From Paenibacillus aceris (GTDB lineage: Bacteria; Bacillota; Bacilli; Paenibacillales; NBRC-103111): a stretch of 64,000 bases of DNA. Position numbers and translations under genes: made by a program. The stretch is from assembly GCF_017874035.1 (NCBI RefSeq), contig NZ_JAGGKV010000011.1:179333-243332 (forward strand). Direction: 5' to 3'. The notes beneath the pieces are model-generated. The model was not told the DNA's origin. It worked only from the letters and a program-made list of their open reading frames with translations, and did no database searches. Positions 44,798 through 53,868 of this stretch are shown here, in pieces. The first letter of the stretch is position 1, and each line of letters starts with the position of its first letter.

Positions 44798-45902
44798 TAC
44801 TAATACCTCCATTTTCCTTAAGACTAAATTCTTTATTTTCACGATCATATAGCCATGCAGCTAGTACTATACTAATTATTCCGGCTGTAAGCTTTGATAT
44901 GATGAACGCTCCTAACATGTCTGGGGCTACTCCTGATACAAATCCTAACTGACCACCAAATACAAATGCTCCACTTACGCCAAAGGCAGCACATACCACC
45001 TTTCCTTTAGGATTCATTTCCTTATATGTTCCAAATATCAACAGATTACTAGCCAAATTTCCTAGTATGCCTGCTACTGACACTGAATTAATTCCAAACT
45101 TCTCTCCTATTCTTTCAAAACTATTTTTAAAAATTCGAATAATAAGTGCTAGCATAGGATAGGCTCCACCTAAAATTAATGCGATTTTGCCTACGATAAC
45201 TGTACATTCAGATAGGGGAGCTAATCCTGAGACAAGCCTTACACCAAATATCACATCTATACCTTGTAAAAGTAATCCAACAGTACTCAAACTCATTATA
45301 AGCTTTCCAAAAACATTAAAAACTTTTATAAAAACATGAGGAGCTTTTAATAATCCAACCCCTAAAATAATGGCAAAAACAAATATAGGTACCAGATTCC
45401 ATACTAATATGCCGATATTTATTTTTTGCCATAAACCTGCTGCAAGACATCCTATAGGTATAGTAATAATTCCAACCAGTACACCCTTAGAAAAATATTT
45501 TTCATCTTCTTTAGAAAGCATCCCTAACGCGACGGGTATTGAAAAACTAATTGTAGCTCCTAAAGTAGATGCGATGATAACTCCTGAGAATGCTCCCATT
45601 TCCTTCGTTAATGCTAGCTTATCAGCGATTTGATATCCCCCCATATCTACAGCTAAAAGTGCTGCAGGAACGATAGAAGGATCTAAATTAAACACGCTAC
45701 AGATTGGAATAATCACAGATGATAAAAAATTTGTAAATAGAGGGACTAAAGAAAGTATTCCTATCATGCCAAGCCCCAAAGTCCCCATGGTCTTTATGCC
45801 TTCTTCAAATTTCCCTCCCAGTTTCAAATGATTTCCGGTAATATAATCAATAGCTCCGATTACAAAAAAAGAACCGATGAGATATAATACAAATTTATCC
45901 AT
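44781..45902 (-). CDS. eutH: EutH-family transporter
   Basis: A 373-residue membrane protein with about ten or eleven segments. It carries EutH marks (LGGKFEEGIKTMGTLGLGMIG, VDMGGYQIADKLA, and GVSGAFVFGGQLGFVSGVAPDM). EutH moves ethanolamine in gut bacteria. No eut enzymes or shell proteins are nearby; the partners are an aminopeptidase and an XRE-cupin regulator, so the cargo here may differ. It overlaps the peptidase gene by 17 bases. AT-rich codons suggest acquisition from a lower-GC Bacillota lineage. Confidence 0.87.
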   Translation of the reverse strand: MDKFVLYLIGSFFVIGAIDYITGNHLKLGGKFEEGIKTMGTLGLGMIGILSLVPLFTNFLSSVIIPICSVFNLDPSIVPAALLAVDMGGYQIADKLALTKEMGAFSGVIIASTLGATISFSIPVALGMLSKEDEKYFSKGVLVGIITIPIGCLAAGLWQKINIGILVWNLVPIFVFAIILGVGLLKAPHVFIKVFNVFGKLIMSLSTVGLLLQGIDVIFGVRLVSGLAPLSECTVIVGKIALILGGAYPMLALIIRIFKNSFERIGEKFGINSVSVAGILGNLASNLLIFGTYKEMNPKGKVVCAAFGVSGAFVFGGQLGFVSGVAPDMLGAFIISKLTAGIISIVLAAWLYDRENKEFSLKENGGISNEYQG

Positions 45903-45939
45903 TATTATTATCTCTTTCCATTAAATGTATATAACTTTA

Positions 45940-46521
45940 CTAATCAGCATCTTTAGTAGATGACCTACTATTGTAGATATAATTAGGCGTATTAACAGCT
46001 ATAAGCTGGACCTTTTTGTTCGTATAATTAGCCCAATTGTGTGCAATATTTGAGTCCATATGAACACTGTCACCAGGATACACTTCATGCCTCGTACCAT
46101 TTATGTAAACTGTTAATATACCCTCTAAAACATAAATGAACTCTTCTCCCTTATGCTTATAGGATAATATTTCTTCATCTTTCTTTTGAGGAAGAATTTC
46201 TATAAGCCTTGGAAAAAGTTGTTTATTTTCTAAATTTGTACTTAAACTATACTTAATAAAACCACCTTCTACTGAATCCATTAATTCTTGTTCATAACTT
46301 CTTAAAACCATATCTTTCCTTTTAAGTGGATAATCAAAAAAATGTGTTAAATGTACTTCCAAAATATCTGCTAGTTTTTCAAGTGAATCAACTGCTATGG
46401 TAGTAAGCCCCCTTTCTAATTGAGACAGAAATCCAACAGATAGTTCGCTTTTTTCACTTAACTCTTTCAAAGTAATTCCTTTTTCAGCCCTCAATTTCTT
46501 TATTTCCATTCCTATATTCAT
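45940..46521 (-). CDS. XRE-family regulator with C-terminal cupin domain
   Basis: A 193-residue regulator: a HTH of the XRE type (ITLKELSEKSELSVGFLSQL) and a small cupin (KHKGEEFIYVLEGILTVYI, YPGDSVHMDSNIAHNW). The start is the ATG at 46521, with GGGGTGA just upstream; the frame opens further but with no RBS. This form is common beside amine, amino acid and peptide uptake genes. It is followed directly by eutH, which it probably controls together with the peptidase. The upstream region is a long AT repeat-like tract. Confidence 0.87.
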   Translation of the reverse strand: MNIGMEIKKLRAEKGITLKELSEKSELSVGFLSQLERGLTTIAVDSLEKLADILEVHLTHFFDYPLKRKDMVLRSYEQELMDSVEGGFIKYSLSTNLENKQLFPRLIEILPQKKDEEILSYKHKGEEFIYVLEGILTVYINGTRHEVYPGDSVHMDSNIAHNWANYTNKKVQLIAVNTPNYIYNSRSSTKDAD

Positions 46522-47108
46522 CACTTCACCCCGAATTTTCATTATTGTGAATAATATAATATATATTATATCAACGCGCAATATATTATGAAATAATTTC
46601 ATAGATACGAAAATCATTTATTAACGTAATCATCTATTCTCTCAAGAACAGTCCGTAGAATTACAAAATCAGGCACAAAAAAAGACGCTTGATCTATTAG
46701 ATCTATGCGCCTAGATTGTTAAATAATAAAATACGAAAAAGAGCTATCTTATTGTGCCTTACTCAACTAAAGCGCCAATAACTCGAAGGAGAGTAAAGAT
46801 ACATTCTGCCTACAATTTGATCAACCTCAGTCTTCTGGTTAGGTCATGTTTTTTAGGTACAGATCTATATTCAAATGAGGAAAAATTTTCGAGCTTTGAG
46901 CAAGTTTTGAAACTTCTCCCTGATTTTGTTACATTGTAAATAGTTGATTTTGGATGATTACTTTCAAAAACAACCACCTAAACCGTTGTCACAATAACGT
47001 TCTAAGTGGTTCTATTTTTAACCTCACTTACTTATGATACGGTTCAGCATATCACAGTTAAACTAATCTGCCGTTAGCTTAATCCCGATACCTAAGTAAA
47101 AAAACAAA
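46522..47108. other. Intergenic stretch without a convincing gene
   Basis: AT-rich sequence upstream of the XRE gene (with TATATAATATAT-like tracts that probably hold its promoter), followed by low-complexity remnants. A 61-codon frame at 46754-46939 matches nothing I recognise. The only clear structure is the imperfect hairpin at 46972-47011. Confidence 0.55.
46972..47011. repeat. Imperfect 40-base hairpin
   Basis: AACCACCTAAACCGTT faces AACGTTCTAAGTGGTT across an 8-base loop, with three symmetric mismatches, followed by CTATTTTTA on the plus strand. It may be a decayed terminator or the end of an unrecognised element. Confidence 0.45.
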
Positions 47109-47131
47109 CCGGCACTCCATCGGAGTCCCGG
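47109..47131 (-). terminator. Terminator after the ABC ATPase gene
   Basis: CCGGCACTCC faces GGAGTCCCGG with one mismatch and a 3-base loop. On the minus strand it is followed by TTTGTTTTTTTAC, a clear T run. Confidence 0.8.
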
Positions 47132-47144
47132 TGCTTGCATCGAC

Positions 47145-47819
47145 CTATCCAACCTCACTCAACCGCCCATCCCGAAAATGCACAACCCGCTTCGCATGCT
47201 GCGCAATCGACAGATCATGCGTAATCAACACAATCGTCCTGCCATGCTCATTCAATCTTTTAAAAATCTCCAAAATCTCAACGCCCGTCTTCGAATCCAG
47301 CGCACCTGTCGGCTCATCCGCGAGAATAATGGCCGGATCGCCCGCCAACGTTCTTGCAATCGCAACCCGCTGCTGCTGCCCGCCAGACAGCTCCGATGGC
47401 AGATGCCGCCTGCGCTCTACTAAGTCAACCGCTTCCAAAGCCTTCATGACAAGCGGTTCCCGCTCTTTCCTGCTCATCCCTCGATAAATGAGCGGCAGCT
47501 CCACATTCTCATACGCATTAAGCCGTGGCAGCAAATTAAAGCTCTGAAAAACAAATCCAATCTTCCGATTCCTTATTTCAGCCAACTGAGCATCCTTCAG
47601 CTGATTAATTGCCTTCCCATCCAGCACATAATCTCCATGATCCGCAATATCCAAGCAGCCAATGATATTCATCAGCGTCGATTTCCCCGACCCCGACGGG
47701 CCCATAATCGCCACGAACTCGCCATGATCGATTTCCAGGGAAATATCAACCAAAGCCTGAATCGTTTCCCCGCCCATCACATAGTTCTTACTCACATGCT
47801 CAATCTGGATTAAGGTCAT
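47145..47819 (-). CDS. ABC transporter ATP-binding protein (LolD/MacB type)
   Basis: A 224-residue ATPase with Walker A MGPSGSGKSTLMNIIG, Q-loop GFVFQSFNLLPRL, signature LSGGQQQRVAIAR, Walker B IILADEPTGALD and H-loop ITHDLSIA. The style is that of MacB/YknY-like ATPases that work with a FtsX-type permease and a membrane-fusion protein. No such partner lies beside it; a terminator follows directly. GGAGG lies 8 bases before the ATG at 47819. The decayed duplicate is at 405-701. Confidence 0.88.
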   Translation of the reverse strand: MTLIQIEHVSKNYVMGGETIQALVDISLEIDHGEFVAIMGPSGSGKSTLMNIIGCLDIADHGDYVLDGKAINQLKDAQLAEIRNRKIGFVFQSFNLLPRLNAYENVELPLIYRGMSRKEREPLVMKALEAVDLVERRRHLPSELSGGQQQRVAIARTLAGDPAIILADEPTGALDSKTGVEILEIFKRLNEHGRTIVLITHDLSIAQHAKRVVHFRDGRLSEVG

Positions 47820-47882
47820 TCCCTTCGCCTCCATTACTTGATCCCAAATAAATGAAGTATGCGACTATCAACGTAACCGACC

Positions 47883-48434
47883 TTACCGCTTCGCTTTATA
47901 AAACTCATGATACAGCTTCATTAGAGCCCGTTTCTCAATCCGTGACACATAAGAGCGGCTAATCCCCAGCTCCTTCGCAATCTCCCGCTGCGTACGCTCT
48001 TCTCCGCCAAGCTCCAGCCCAAACCGTCCGACGACGACTTCCTTCTCACGATCATCCAAAATCTCTAAGTTCCGATATATTTTACTCTTCTCTATCTTGA
48101 GCTGAACCTTGTCTACGACATCGTCGGCTTCCGTACCGAGGATATCAATCAAAGTAATTTCATTCCCCTCTTTGTCCGTTCCGATGGGATCATGCAAGGA
48201 CACATCCTTGCGTGTTTTCTTCAGCGAGCGAAGATGCATTAGAATCTCGTTCTCGATACAACGCGCCGCGAAAGTCGCGAGCTTCGTGCCCTTATTCGGC
48301 GAGAACGACTCGATTGCCTTAATTAATCCAATCGTCCCGATCGAGATTAAATCCTCGAGATCTTCCCCAGTATTGTCGAATTTTTTGACGTTGTGGACAC
48401 GAAGCAACGTAAACTCTTCCATCATGCAAGTCAT
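47883..48434 (-). pseudogene. sigK: 5'-truncated RNA polymerase sigma factor SigK
   Basis: From VKKFDNTGEDLEDLIS onward this is a clean sporulation SigK (GTIGLIKAIESFSPNKGTKL, AARCIENEILMHLRSLKKTR, and the region 4 HTH GGEERTQREIAKELGISRSY). Intact SigK has about 235 residues; here the first ~60 residues (pro-sequence and region 1.2/early region 2) are missing. The few codons upstream of VKKF do not match the family and have no RBS. The sequence beyond is an IS6 transposase end. It is either a second, disabled copy or a half-gene that would need repair by recombination. Confidence 0.8.
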
Positions 48435-48444
48435 TTGAACAAAG

Positions 48445-48574
48445 AGCTGCTATTACAAAACCGATGCTTGGTTTTACAATTTTTCTAACTGCAGAGCGAA
48501 CGTTGAAGGGAATCGATGCCATGCATATCATTAGGAAAGGGCAAGCGATATTTCTTCTGCCCTCTCTACTGTTG
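48445..48574 (+). mobile_element. IS6-family element remnant 3 (transposase C-terminal end)
   Basis: It aligns with 42775-42895: ACAAAACCGATGCTTGGTTT, the TTTCTAACTGC stretch, CATGCATAT followed by ATTAGGAAAGG, and the end CTCTACTGTTG. Only the last ~130 bases of the gene remain. It abuts the truncated sigK on the plus strand, in the same orientation as remnants 1 and 2. Confidence 0.82.
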
Positions 48575-48820
48575 TAGCTCCTGATGGACTAATTGTTATC
48601 GGTTTGTCATGCTTCAGAAGGTATTGAGTGAACGAAAATTGGGCCGATAAATAATAATTAAAATAGAGTTGAGGTTATTTGTACGAGGATTCTCTTGTGC
48701 AATTAAAGAAGAAGGATCCGAGATTCGTTGTCTTTCATGAATGAAACAATAGGTCGGGGGAATGGAATTTCCTTGATCGATAGGCTTCCCCCTAAGAGAG
48801 GTAGGAGCAGCAGTACAGAT

Positions 48821-50482
48821 TTACCTCTTAACAATTTGTTCACTAACATCATCCCGCTCCATGACTAAGAGGGTGATGTCAATATTCCCATTTTTCCTGA
48901 ATTCCTTGGTGGTCATTCCAGTAATGCGTTTAAACAAAGCAGAGAAATAATGAGAGTCGTTATAACCAACGAGAAAAGCGATTTCAAACGATTTGAACGA
49001 TGTCGTCTTAAACAGCTCCATCGCTTTTCGTATGCGAATATGTGTCAAATACTCGATAAAGGTACGACCTGTTTCCTGACTGAATACTTTACTTAGATGG
49101 CTGGAACTCACCTTGACATGCTCCGCCGCATGTTGAAGCGAGAAGGCGTCATTGTTGTAATTAGCATGAATATATTCCTTAACGCTCCTGAGCATTTCAC
49201 CATATCTGTCGTTAGTTTGCGAACGCCAAGACCAGAATTGATTCGTAAGGCAAGTCAGATACTCGATGGCATCATCTGTGGAACGGACCGTTGTGAGAAT
49301 TTGCTGCAACTGCTGGAGTGTTTCTTCGGGTGCATCCCAATGTCGGTACATGTCCTTAGCCGAACGGAAGACCTCCAATGTCAAATCATTAAGAATGTAA
49401 TAACCGATTGGGGCCGATGTCCAATTAATTCCATTCAATGCTGAGGCATACTCCTCAATGAACGACGGAAATTGTGAAGGGGATCCCATTTTCAGGAAAT
49501 TCACAAACCAAGCACGGTCCAAGAAGACGTAATGCTCCATAGATCCTGAGATCGATTCCCAGAGCGTGACCCGGTTTTGGCTTGACAATCGCCTCCAGTG
49601 CATATCCTCAACGGCCTCCAGGAAGGAGAGGTGAATATTCATAATCCGTTCCTGTACGCTTCCGATACCCATAGCGATCGAAACCGAGGCAGCCGGAACC
49701 TGCTCGGTATTAATATTTAATATTTCCTTGAAGATATCCAGCTCGTTCTTGATTTGTTCCAGCGTCTCTCCTTTGATCAGCCAGCAGGTCTCGGTACGGC
49801 TTCGCTTGAATTGTAACAATTCCTTACGATCGAGCGCTTGTTGAAATCGCTGAAGCAGATCATTTTCTACTTGATTCGCTACACGGAGACTCGATAATTG
49901 CTCATCTTCAAGCGTTCGAACATCCGAAATGACAACAACATAATAACGCGCTTGCAAATCAAGTGACAACGCATTACCGAGCTGAATGGCCTCAACCGTT
50001 GTAACAAAACCGCTGCACAGATCATTAAGCAGCTTCTCGCGCGAGATCTCCGTTTTCTCCATCTCTCTCTGCCTCAGCTTGTCAATACTGGCTTTTATTT
50101 CGCGCTCCTTATCAATCAACTCGCTGACGGTACGCAGAAGCTGGATAAGATCTGAGGCACGGATCGGCTTCAGACAATAATCGTGGACCCCCATCCGCAA
50201 GGCCGTTCTTGCATAACCGAAATCCTCATGTCCCGTCAAAATGATAATTTTTACTTCTGGATTCCGATCTCGGACGATTGCACTTAATTCCAGTCCGTTC
50301 ATAAAGGGCATCATAATGTCGGTAATGACTATGTCTGGACGTAATTGCTCGATTAAAGTCAGCGCCATTTCCCCATCGGGGGCGTCTCCGCAATAAATAA
50401 AACCCTCTTGTTCCCATTTGATGGAATCCCGTATCGTTTCCCGGATCAGAATTTCATCGTCTACTAGCATGACCTTTTTCAT
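48821..50482 (-). CDS. AraC-type response regulator (YesN family), orphan
   Basis: A 553-residue protein. The receiver domain (residues ~1-125) has the phosphoacceptor Asp in DIVITDIMMPFMNGLE, the conserved Thr in IIILTGHEDF and Lys in DYCLKPI. A central linker follows, and the C-terminal AraC HTH pair (AEHVKVSSSHLSKVFSQETG, FEIAFLVGYNDSHYFSALFK) binds DNA. AGGTGAG precedes the ATG. No histidine kinase lies next to it; the nearest is 5 kb away with its own regulator. It is the last gene of the xylan locus. Confidence 0.9.
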   Translation of the reverse strand: MKKVMLVDDEILIRETIRDSIKWEQEGFIYCGDAPDGEMALTLIEQLRPDIVITDIMMPFMNGLELSAIVRDRNPEVKIIILTGHEDFGYARTALRMGVHDYCLKPIRASDLIQLLRTVSELIDKEREIKASIDKLRQREMEKTEISREKLLNDLCSGFVTTVEAIQLGNALSLDLQARYYVVVISDVRTLEDEQLSSLRVANQVENDLLQRFQQALDRKELLQFKRSRTETCWLIKGETLEQIKNELDIFKEILNINTEQVPAASVSIAMGIGSVQERIMNIHLSFLEAVEDMHWRRLSSQNRVTLWESISGSMEHYVFLDRAWFVNFLKMGSPSQFPSFIEEYASALNGINWTSAPIGYYILNDLTLEVFRSAKDMYRHWDAPEETLQQLQQILTTVRSTDDAIEYLTCLTNQFWSWRSQTNDRYGEMLRSVKEYIHANYNNDAFSLQHAAEHVKVSSSHLSKVFSQETGRTFIEYLTHIRIRKAMELFKTTSFKSFEIAFLVGYNDSHYFSALFKRITGMTTKEFRKNGNIDITLLVMERDDVSEQIVKR

Positions 50483-50643
50483 TTCGACTCACCTATTTTC
50501 ATTGGAATGAGAAGGGTGACTATTGTCCTTTATTGCGGCATGTTATGATAAGTTATTTAATTCGAAGTTAATCCGAAGCAACAAGTCCAGTAGTTACATG
50601 AATAAATGTTTATTCATTCACCTTGTAAATGCTGACCCCCACT

Positions 50644-50657
50644 TTAAAACGTTTTCA
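50644..50657. promoter_or_regulatory. Candidate CcpA cre site upstream of the orphan regulator
   Basis: TTAAAACGTTTTCA differs at one position (the second) from TGWNANCGNTNWCA. It lies between GH43 and the response regulator gene, upstream of the latter. Confidence 0.38.
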
Positions 50658-50676
50658 ATGTTGTGTAACAGCAATT

Positions 50677-52191
50677 TTATTGGATTTGATTTGTATAACG
50701 GAAGTAGTCAAAGTCGGCGTAACCGCCGTTTTCCTTCGTGGCATAGTTGAATAGTCCGATGCGATAACCCATGAAATGATGCAATGTATATTTCATCTGA
50801 AGCGACTGGCCGATGGACATCCAGTCTTCCCCGTCGGCTGAATAGTAAAAATGAGCCGTATCCGCACCTTCTTGGAAATTAAAATCGATTTTCAGATAGA
50901 TCCGGCTTTTCTTATAAACCAGGCTCTGGACCGTTTCCTCGCGATCATCTTCTCCTTTGATGCACATGGCGACGCGGCGCTCACCATTCTCGTCCGCCTG
51001 AATGCCAACCGTGCCAAAATCGGATGCTAGTGCCACCAGCCCTGCGCGGTCTCCCGGCTTCATTCCCTCCGAATCGATCATCGTTGAACCGGAACATCTA
51101 GGGCCTTCCGTCCGCTGCGTCAACGTATTGCGGGCATATTCAACGCTGCTGGCAAGATGCCCCGTCTTCAGGCGCAGCCAGCCTGGCCGCTCCGTAACGG
51201 ACCATCGAAAGTTGTCCGGATTATGATTCCACTGCCAATTGAGAATCAACCTATTGCTGGCATACTCGAAATTGTCGCTGACCACGAGCTTTGTAGGCAC
51301 AGAACCTGGCAGAGGCACTTCAAAAGATACTGTTGCTTTCCCATCCACACCGATGACCGGCCAATCGTTCTCCCAGGAAACGGGCAGCAAGCAAGGAACA
51401 CGGCCTACGGCATCGTGGTCCTGGAACAGCACGGTATACCAATCGCCGGCAGGTGTATTGACGATGCCCCCTTGGGCCATGCCTTTATTACGGTAGCCCA
51501 TATCATCGTCGAGAAGCAATTTGCGCTCGTAGGGCCCCAGTAGCTCCCGTGAACGGTAGACCAACTGTCTACGGCGGTGGTTTCCCGAATTCGGCCATTC
51601 GATGAAGAACAAGTAATAATACCCGTTCAGCTTGTACGCATGGCAGCCCTCGCACCGGAGTCCGATTCCGCTTCGTTCCGTCTCGAACAACATCTGATTG
51701 AGCCCGCCTGGCTTGAGGGCTGTTGCATCGGCCGTAAGCTCTGCAATACGGATATCGCCGTTTCCGTAAAAAACAAACACACGGTTGTCGTCGAACAGCA
51801 GACTTGGATCATGGTGAAGACCCGGAATGGTGAATCGTTCCCACGGTCCATTCTCGATGTCTTTCGTCCGATACACATAGTACTTGTTCATATCGTTGCT
51901 TGAGAAGCTCACGTAGTACAGTCCGTTATGATAGCGCAAACTTGCGGCCCAGGAGCCTTTTCCATAGATGCCTTTGCCGTCCAGCAAATTGTGAGCGTCG
52001 TTATCTTCGAACGTCTCGAAGACGTAATTTACAAGCTCCCAATCCATCAGGTTATGCGATTTCATGATCGGGCAGCCTGGCATCGAATGCATGCTCGTGC
52101 TGACCATATAATATACGTTTTCTACCCGGATGACGCTCGGGTCTGGAACATCCGCCCAGATGATTGGATTCGTAAAGATCGTCTTATTCAT
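50677..52191 (-). CDS. GH43 glycoside hydrolase (beta-xylosidase / arabinofuranosidase)
   Basis: A 504-residue intracellular enzyme without a signal peptide. The five-bladed propeller carries the general base Asp in WADVPDPSVIRV, the second carboxylate in LHHDPSLLFDD and the acid Glu near RCEGCHAYKLNGYYYLFF. A C-terminal concanavalin-like beta-sandwich (from about residue 320) matches the GH43 xylosidases. It should release xylose or arabinose from imported xylo-oligosaccharides. The start is the ATG at 52191, with GGGGAG upstream. It follows the two-component genes in the same direction. Confidence 0.87.
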   Translation of the reverse strand: MNKTIFTNPIIWADVPDPSVIRVENVYYMVSTSMHSMPGCPIMKSHNLMDWELVNYVFETFEDNDAHNLLDGKGIYGKGSWAASLRYHNGLYYVSFSSNDMNKYYVYRTKDIENGPWERFTIPGLHHDPSLLFDDNRVFVFYGNGDIRIAELTADATALKPGGLNQMLFETERSGIGLRCEGCHAYKLNGYYYLFFIEWPNSGNHRRRQLVYRSRELLGPYERKLLLDDDMGYRNKGMAQGGIVNTPAGDWYTVLFQDHDAVGRVPCLLPVSWENDWPVIGVDGKATVSFEVPLPGSVPTKLVVSDNFEYASNRLILNWQWNHNPDNFRWSVTERPGWLRLKTGHLASSVEYARNTLTQRTEGPRCSGSTMIDSEGMKPGDRAGLVALASDFGTVGIQADENGERRVAMCIKGEDDREETVQSLVYKKSRIYLKIDFNFQEGADTAHFYYSADGEDWMSIGQSLQMKYTLHHFMGYRIGLFNYATKENGGYADFDYFRYTNQIQ

Positions 52192-52248
52192 TGGCAACAC
52201 TCCCCACCATATATGTGCTCGACCACCTAAAAGCGGCAGCACACGATC

Positions 52249-53868
52249 TTATTTCCATATCATTTCACGATATTCCAAAGGTGTAACGCCAGTTGATTTC
52301 TTGAAAAATCGAGTAAAAGAATGCGGGGCTTCGTACCCCACCTGAACACCCACTTCTGCTATTTTCAGCACGTCTTGCTTAAGCAAATCTTTGGCTTTTT
52401 CCACTCTAACTTCATCGATATACTCTGATAAATTAACGCCACTTTCCTGTTTAAAGAGCCGTGATAAATAGGAGGGGTTGAAATGAATCACGCTGGCTAA
52501 ACGTACGAGAGACAAGTCCTCGCCAATATGCTCGTCGATATACGAACGGACTTTCTCAATCGCTGCAGCCGCCCGATTGCGTTCAACACTCAATCGGAGA
52601 TCGAACAAGGACTCAGCAATATTCTGCAAAAACTTGAAATTGTCTTGCCAAGATTTATGCATATCTCTTTGCATAAGCCCAGTTGTACCAACCTTCTCAT
52701 GCAGCTCCCAACGGTTGATATACGATAAAAGGAGTAGCGCGATCGTATAATATAGCTCTAAGAGAAAAGGTCCCCCGTTTCCGCGTTCATCAAAACCCGT
52801 TTCCTTCAGCTCATTAAACAGATGGAGAAATCCCTCTCTACCTCCTCCTTCTAGATACATCGCTAAAGAATCCGCCTTTTCTCTCAACGTTCGTGAATGA
52901 GCAGCAGTCTCGACCCGTTCAAAGTTAACCGTCTGTACCATCTGAACACCGTCGCCCGCTCGCCAATACTGTTGACTTCTAACTCGGTCGTACACATCGT
53001 TAAGCTGTATCCATTCGCATGGGTCAGCGCAAAGTGTAATGGCAAACGTGTGTCCCATAGATTCCATACAAGCTTGCTGCATAAGCTCAAATTGTCCTTC
53101 TAGAAACTTTACTGTACGGGCACAGCCTTCGCCCGATCCCATTCCATTGCCATTTGTCGGCTGAATGAGCCAGACGAGGCCACCATAACGGTCAATGATG
53201 CCAAGACTATTCGTTCGTTCTGCAAGGAACGTCTCCGCCAAAAATTTTACGGCAAGAGCTGTCTCCTGACTTTCGGCAAACGATTGGTGCAAGTCCATAC
53301 GCTGCAGGTCACCTACCGCAACAAGAACAGGCAAAGATGGATCAAGAGCAATTCCCAATTTACGGAAATCAACTTCTAACTCCTCCATCGATCGCTCCCC
53401 TTGCAGCAAATACCGGAAATAGTTGCCTTGAGCGAGTGTCTCAAGAGTGGTAAGCTTCTCTCTCGACTGCTGAATCAGATGATGAAACTTTAAACTGTTT
53501 TCCAGTTCATGAATGGCATCGGTTACCACCTTGATAATCCTATCGTATCCTTCACTCTTTAGGAGATAACTAACCCCCTGTGTTTGAATCGCTTCATAGA
53601 TATAATCGAAGTCATTAAACCCGGTCAAAAAAATAATTTTGCAATGCAGCCAAGTACTCCGAATGCTTTTCATGAGCTCGAGGCCATCCATTCCAGGCAT
53701 GCGGATATCAGATAACACAATGTCAACTCTCGTTTTATTCATCCAATCCAGCGCTTCTTCGCCGGAGTAGGCTTTATATAAATCTAGATCCATATTTAAT
53801 TGGCTGAATACATCAAATAGCCCATCCGTAATGATTTCCTCATCATCAACGATCAGCATTCTAATCAC
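52249..53868 (-). CDS. AraC-type response regulator (YesN family), partner of the histidine kinase
   Basis: A 539-residue protein with the receiver Asp in DIVLSDIRMPGMDGLE, Thr in IIFLTGFNDF and Lys in YLLKSEG. The C-terminal HTH pair is in ASVIHFNPSYLSRLFKQESG and VGVQVGYEAPHSFTRFFKKS. The start is taken as the GTG at 53868, with AAGGGGG upstream; it overlaps the kinase stop by 8 bases. The coupling to the kinase marks them as one system, likely sensing xylan fragments. Confidence 0.88.
   Translation of the reverse strand: MIRMLIVDDEEIITDGLFDVFSQLNMDLDLYKAYSGEEALDWMNKTRVDIVLSDIRMPGMDGLELMKSIRSTWLHCKIIFLTGFNDFDYIYEAIQTQGVSYLLKSEGYDRIIKVVTDAIHELENSLKFHHLIQQSREKLTTLETLAQGNYFRYLLQGERSMEELEVDFRKLGIALDPSLPVLVAVGDLQRMDLHQSFAESQETALAVKFLAETFLAERTNSLGIIDRYGGLVWLIQPTNGNGMGSGEGCARTVKFLEGQFELMQQACMESMGHTFAITLCADPCEWIQLNDVYDRVRSQQYWRAGDGVQMVQTVNFERVETAAHSRTLREKADSLAMYLEGGGREGFLHLFNELKETGFDERGNGGPFLLELYYTIALLLLSYINRWELHEKVGTTGLMQRDMHKSWQDNFKFLQNIAESLFDLRLSVERNRAAAAIEKVRSYIDEHIGEDLSLVRLASVIHFNPSYLSRLFKQESGVNLSEYIDEVRVEKAKDLLKQDVLKIAEVGVQVGYEAPHSFTRFFKKSTGVTPLEYREMIWK

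Larger units (their letters stand above)
47101..47914 (-). repeat. Direct repeat copy B: ABC-ATPase locus and sigK 3' end
   Basis: This is the intact counterpart of 370-797, in the same orientation. Homology includes the downstream terminator, the ATPase gene, the spacer and the last ~30 bases of sigK. Confidence 0.85.

Noticed and set aside
46682..46720. A possible CRISPR or tandem repeat in the AT-rich gap
   Set aside because: Only one imperfect hairpin is present; there is no regular repeat-spacer pattern.
46754..46939. A 61-codon plus-strand frame in the gap left of the ABC ATPase
   Set aside because: No family marks and no clear RBS. It may be a fragment of a lost element but cannot be assigned.
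47883..48434. The sigK fragment as one half of a skin-type split gene
   Set aside because: The break lies far earlier than the skin junction of Bacillus subtilis, no recombinase is beside it, and IS6 debris explains the break.
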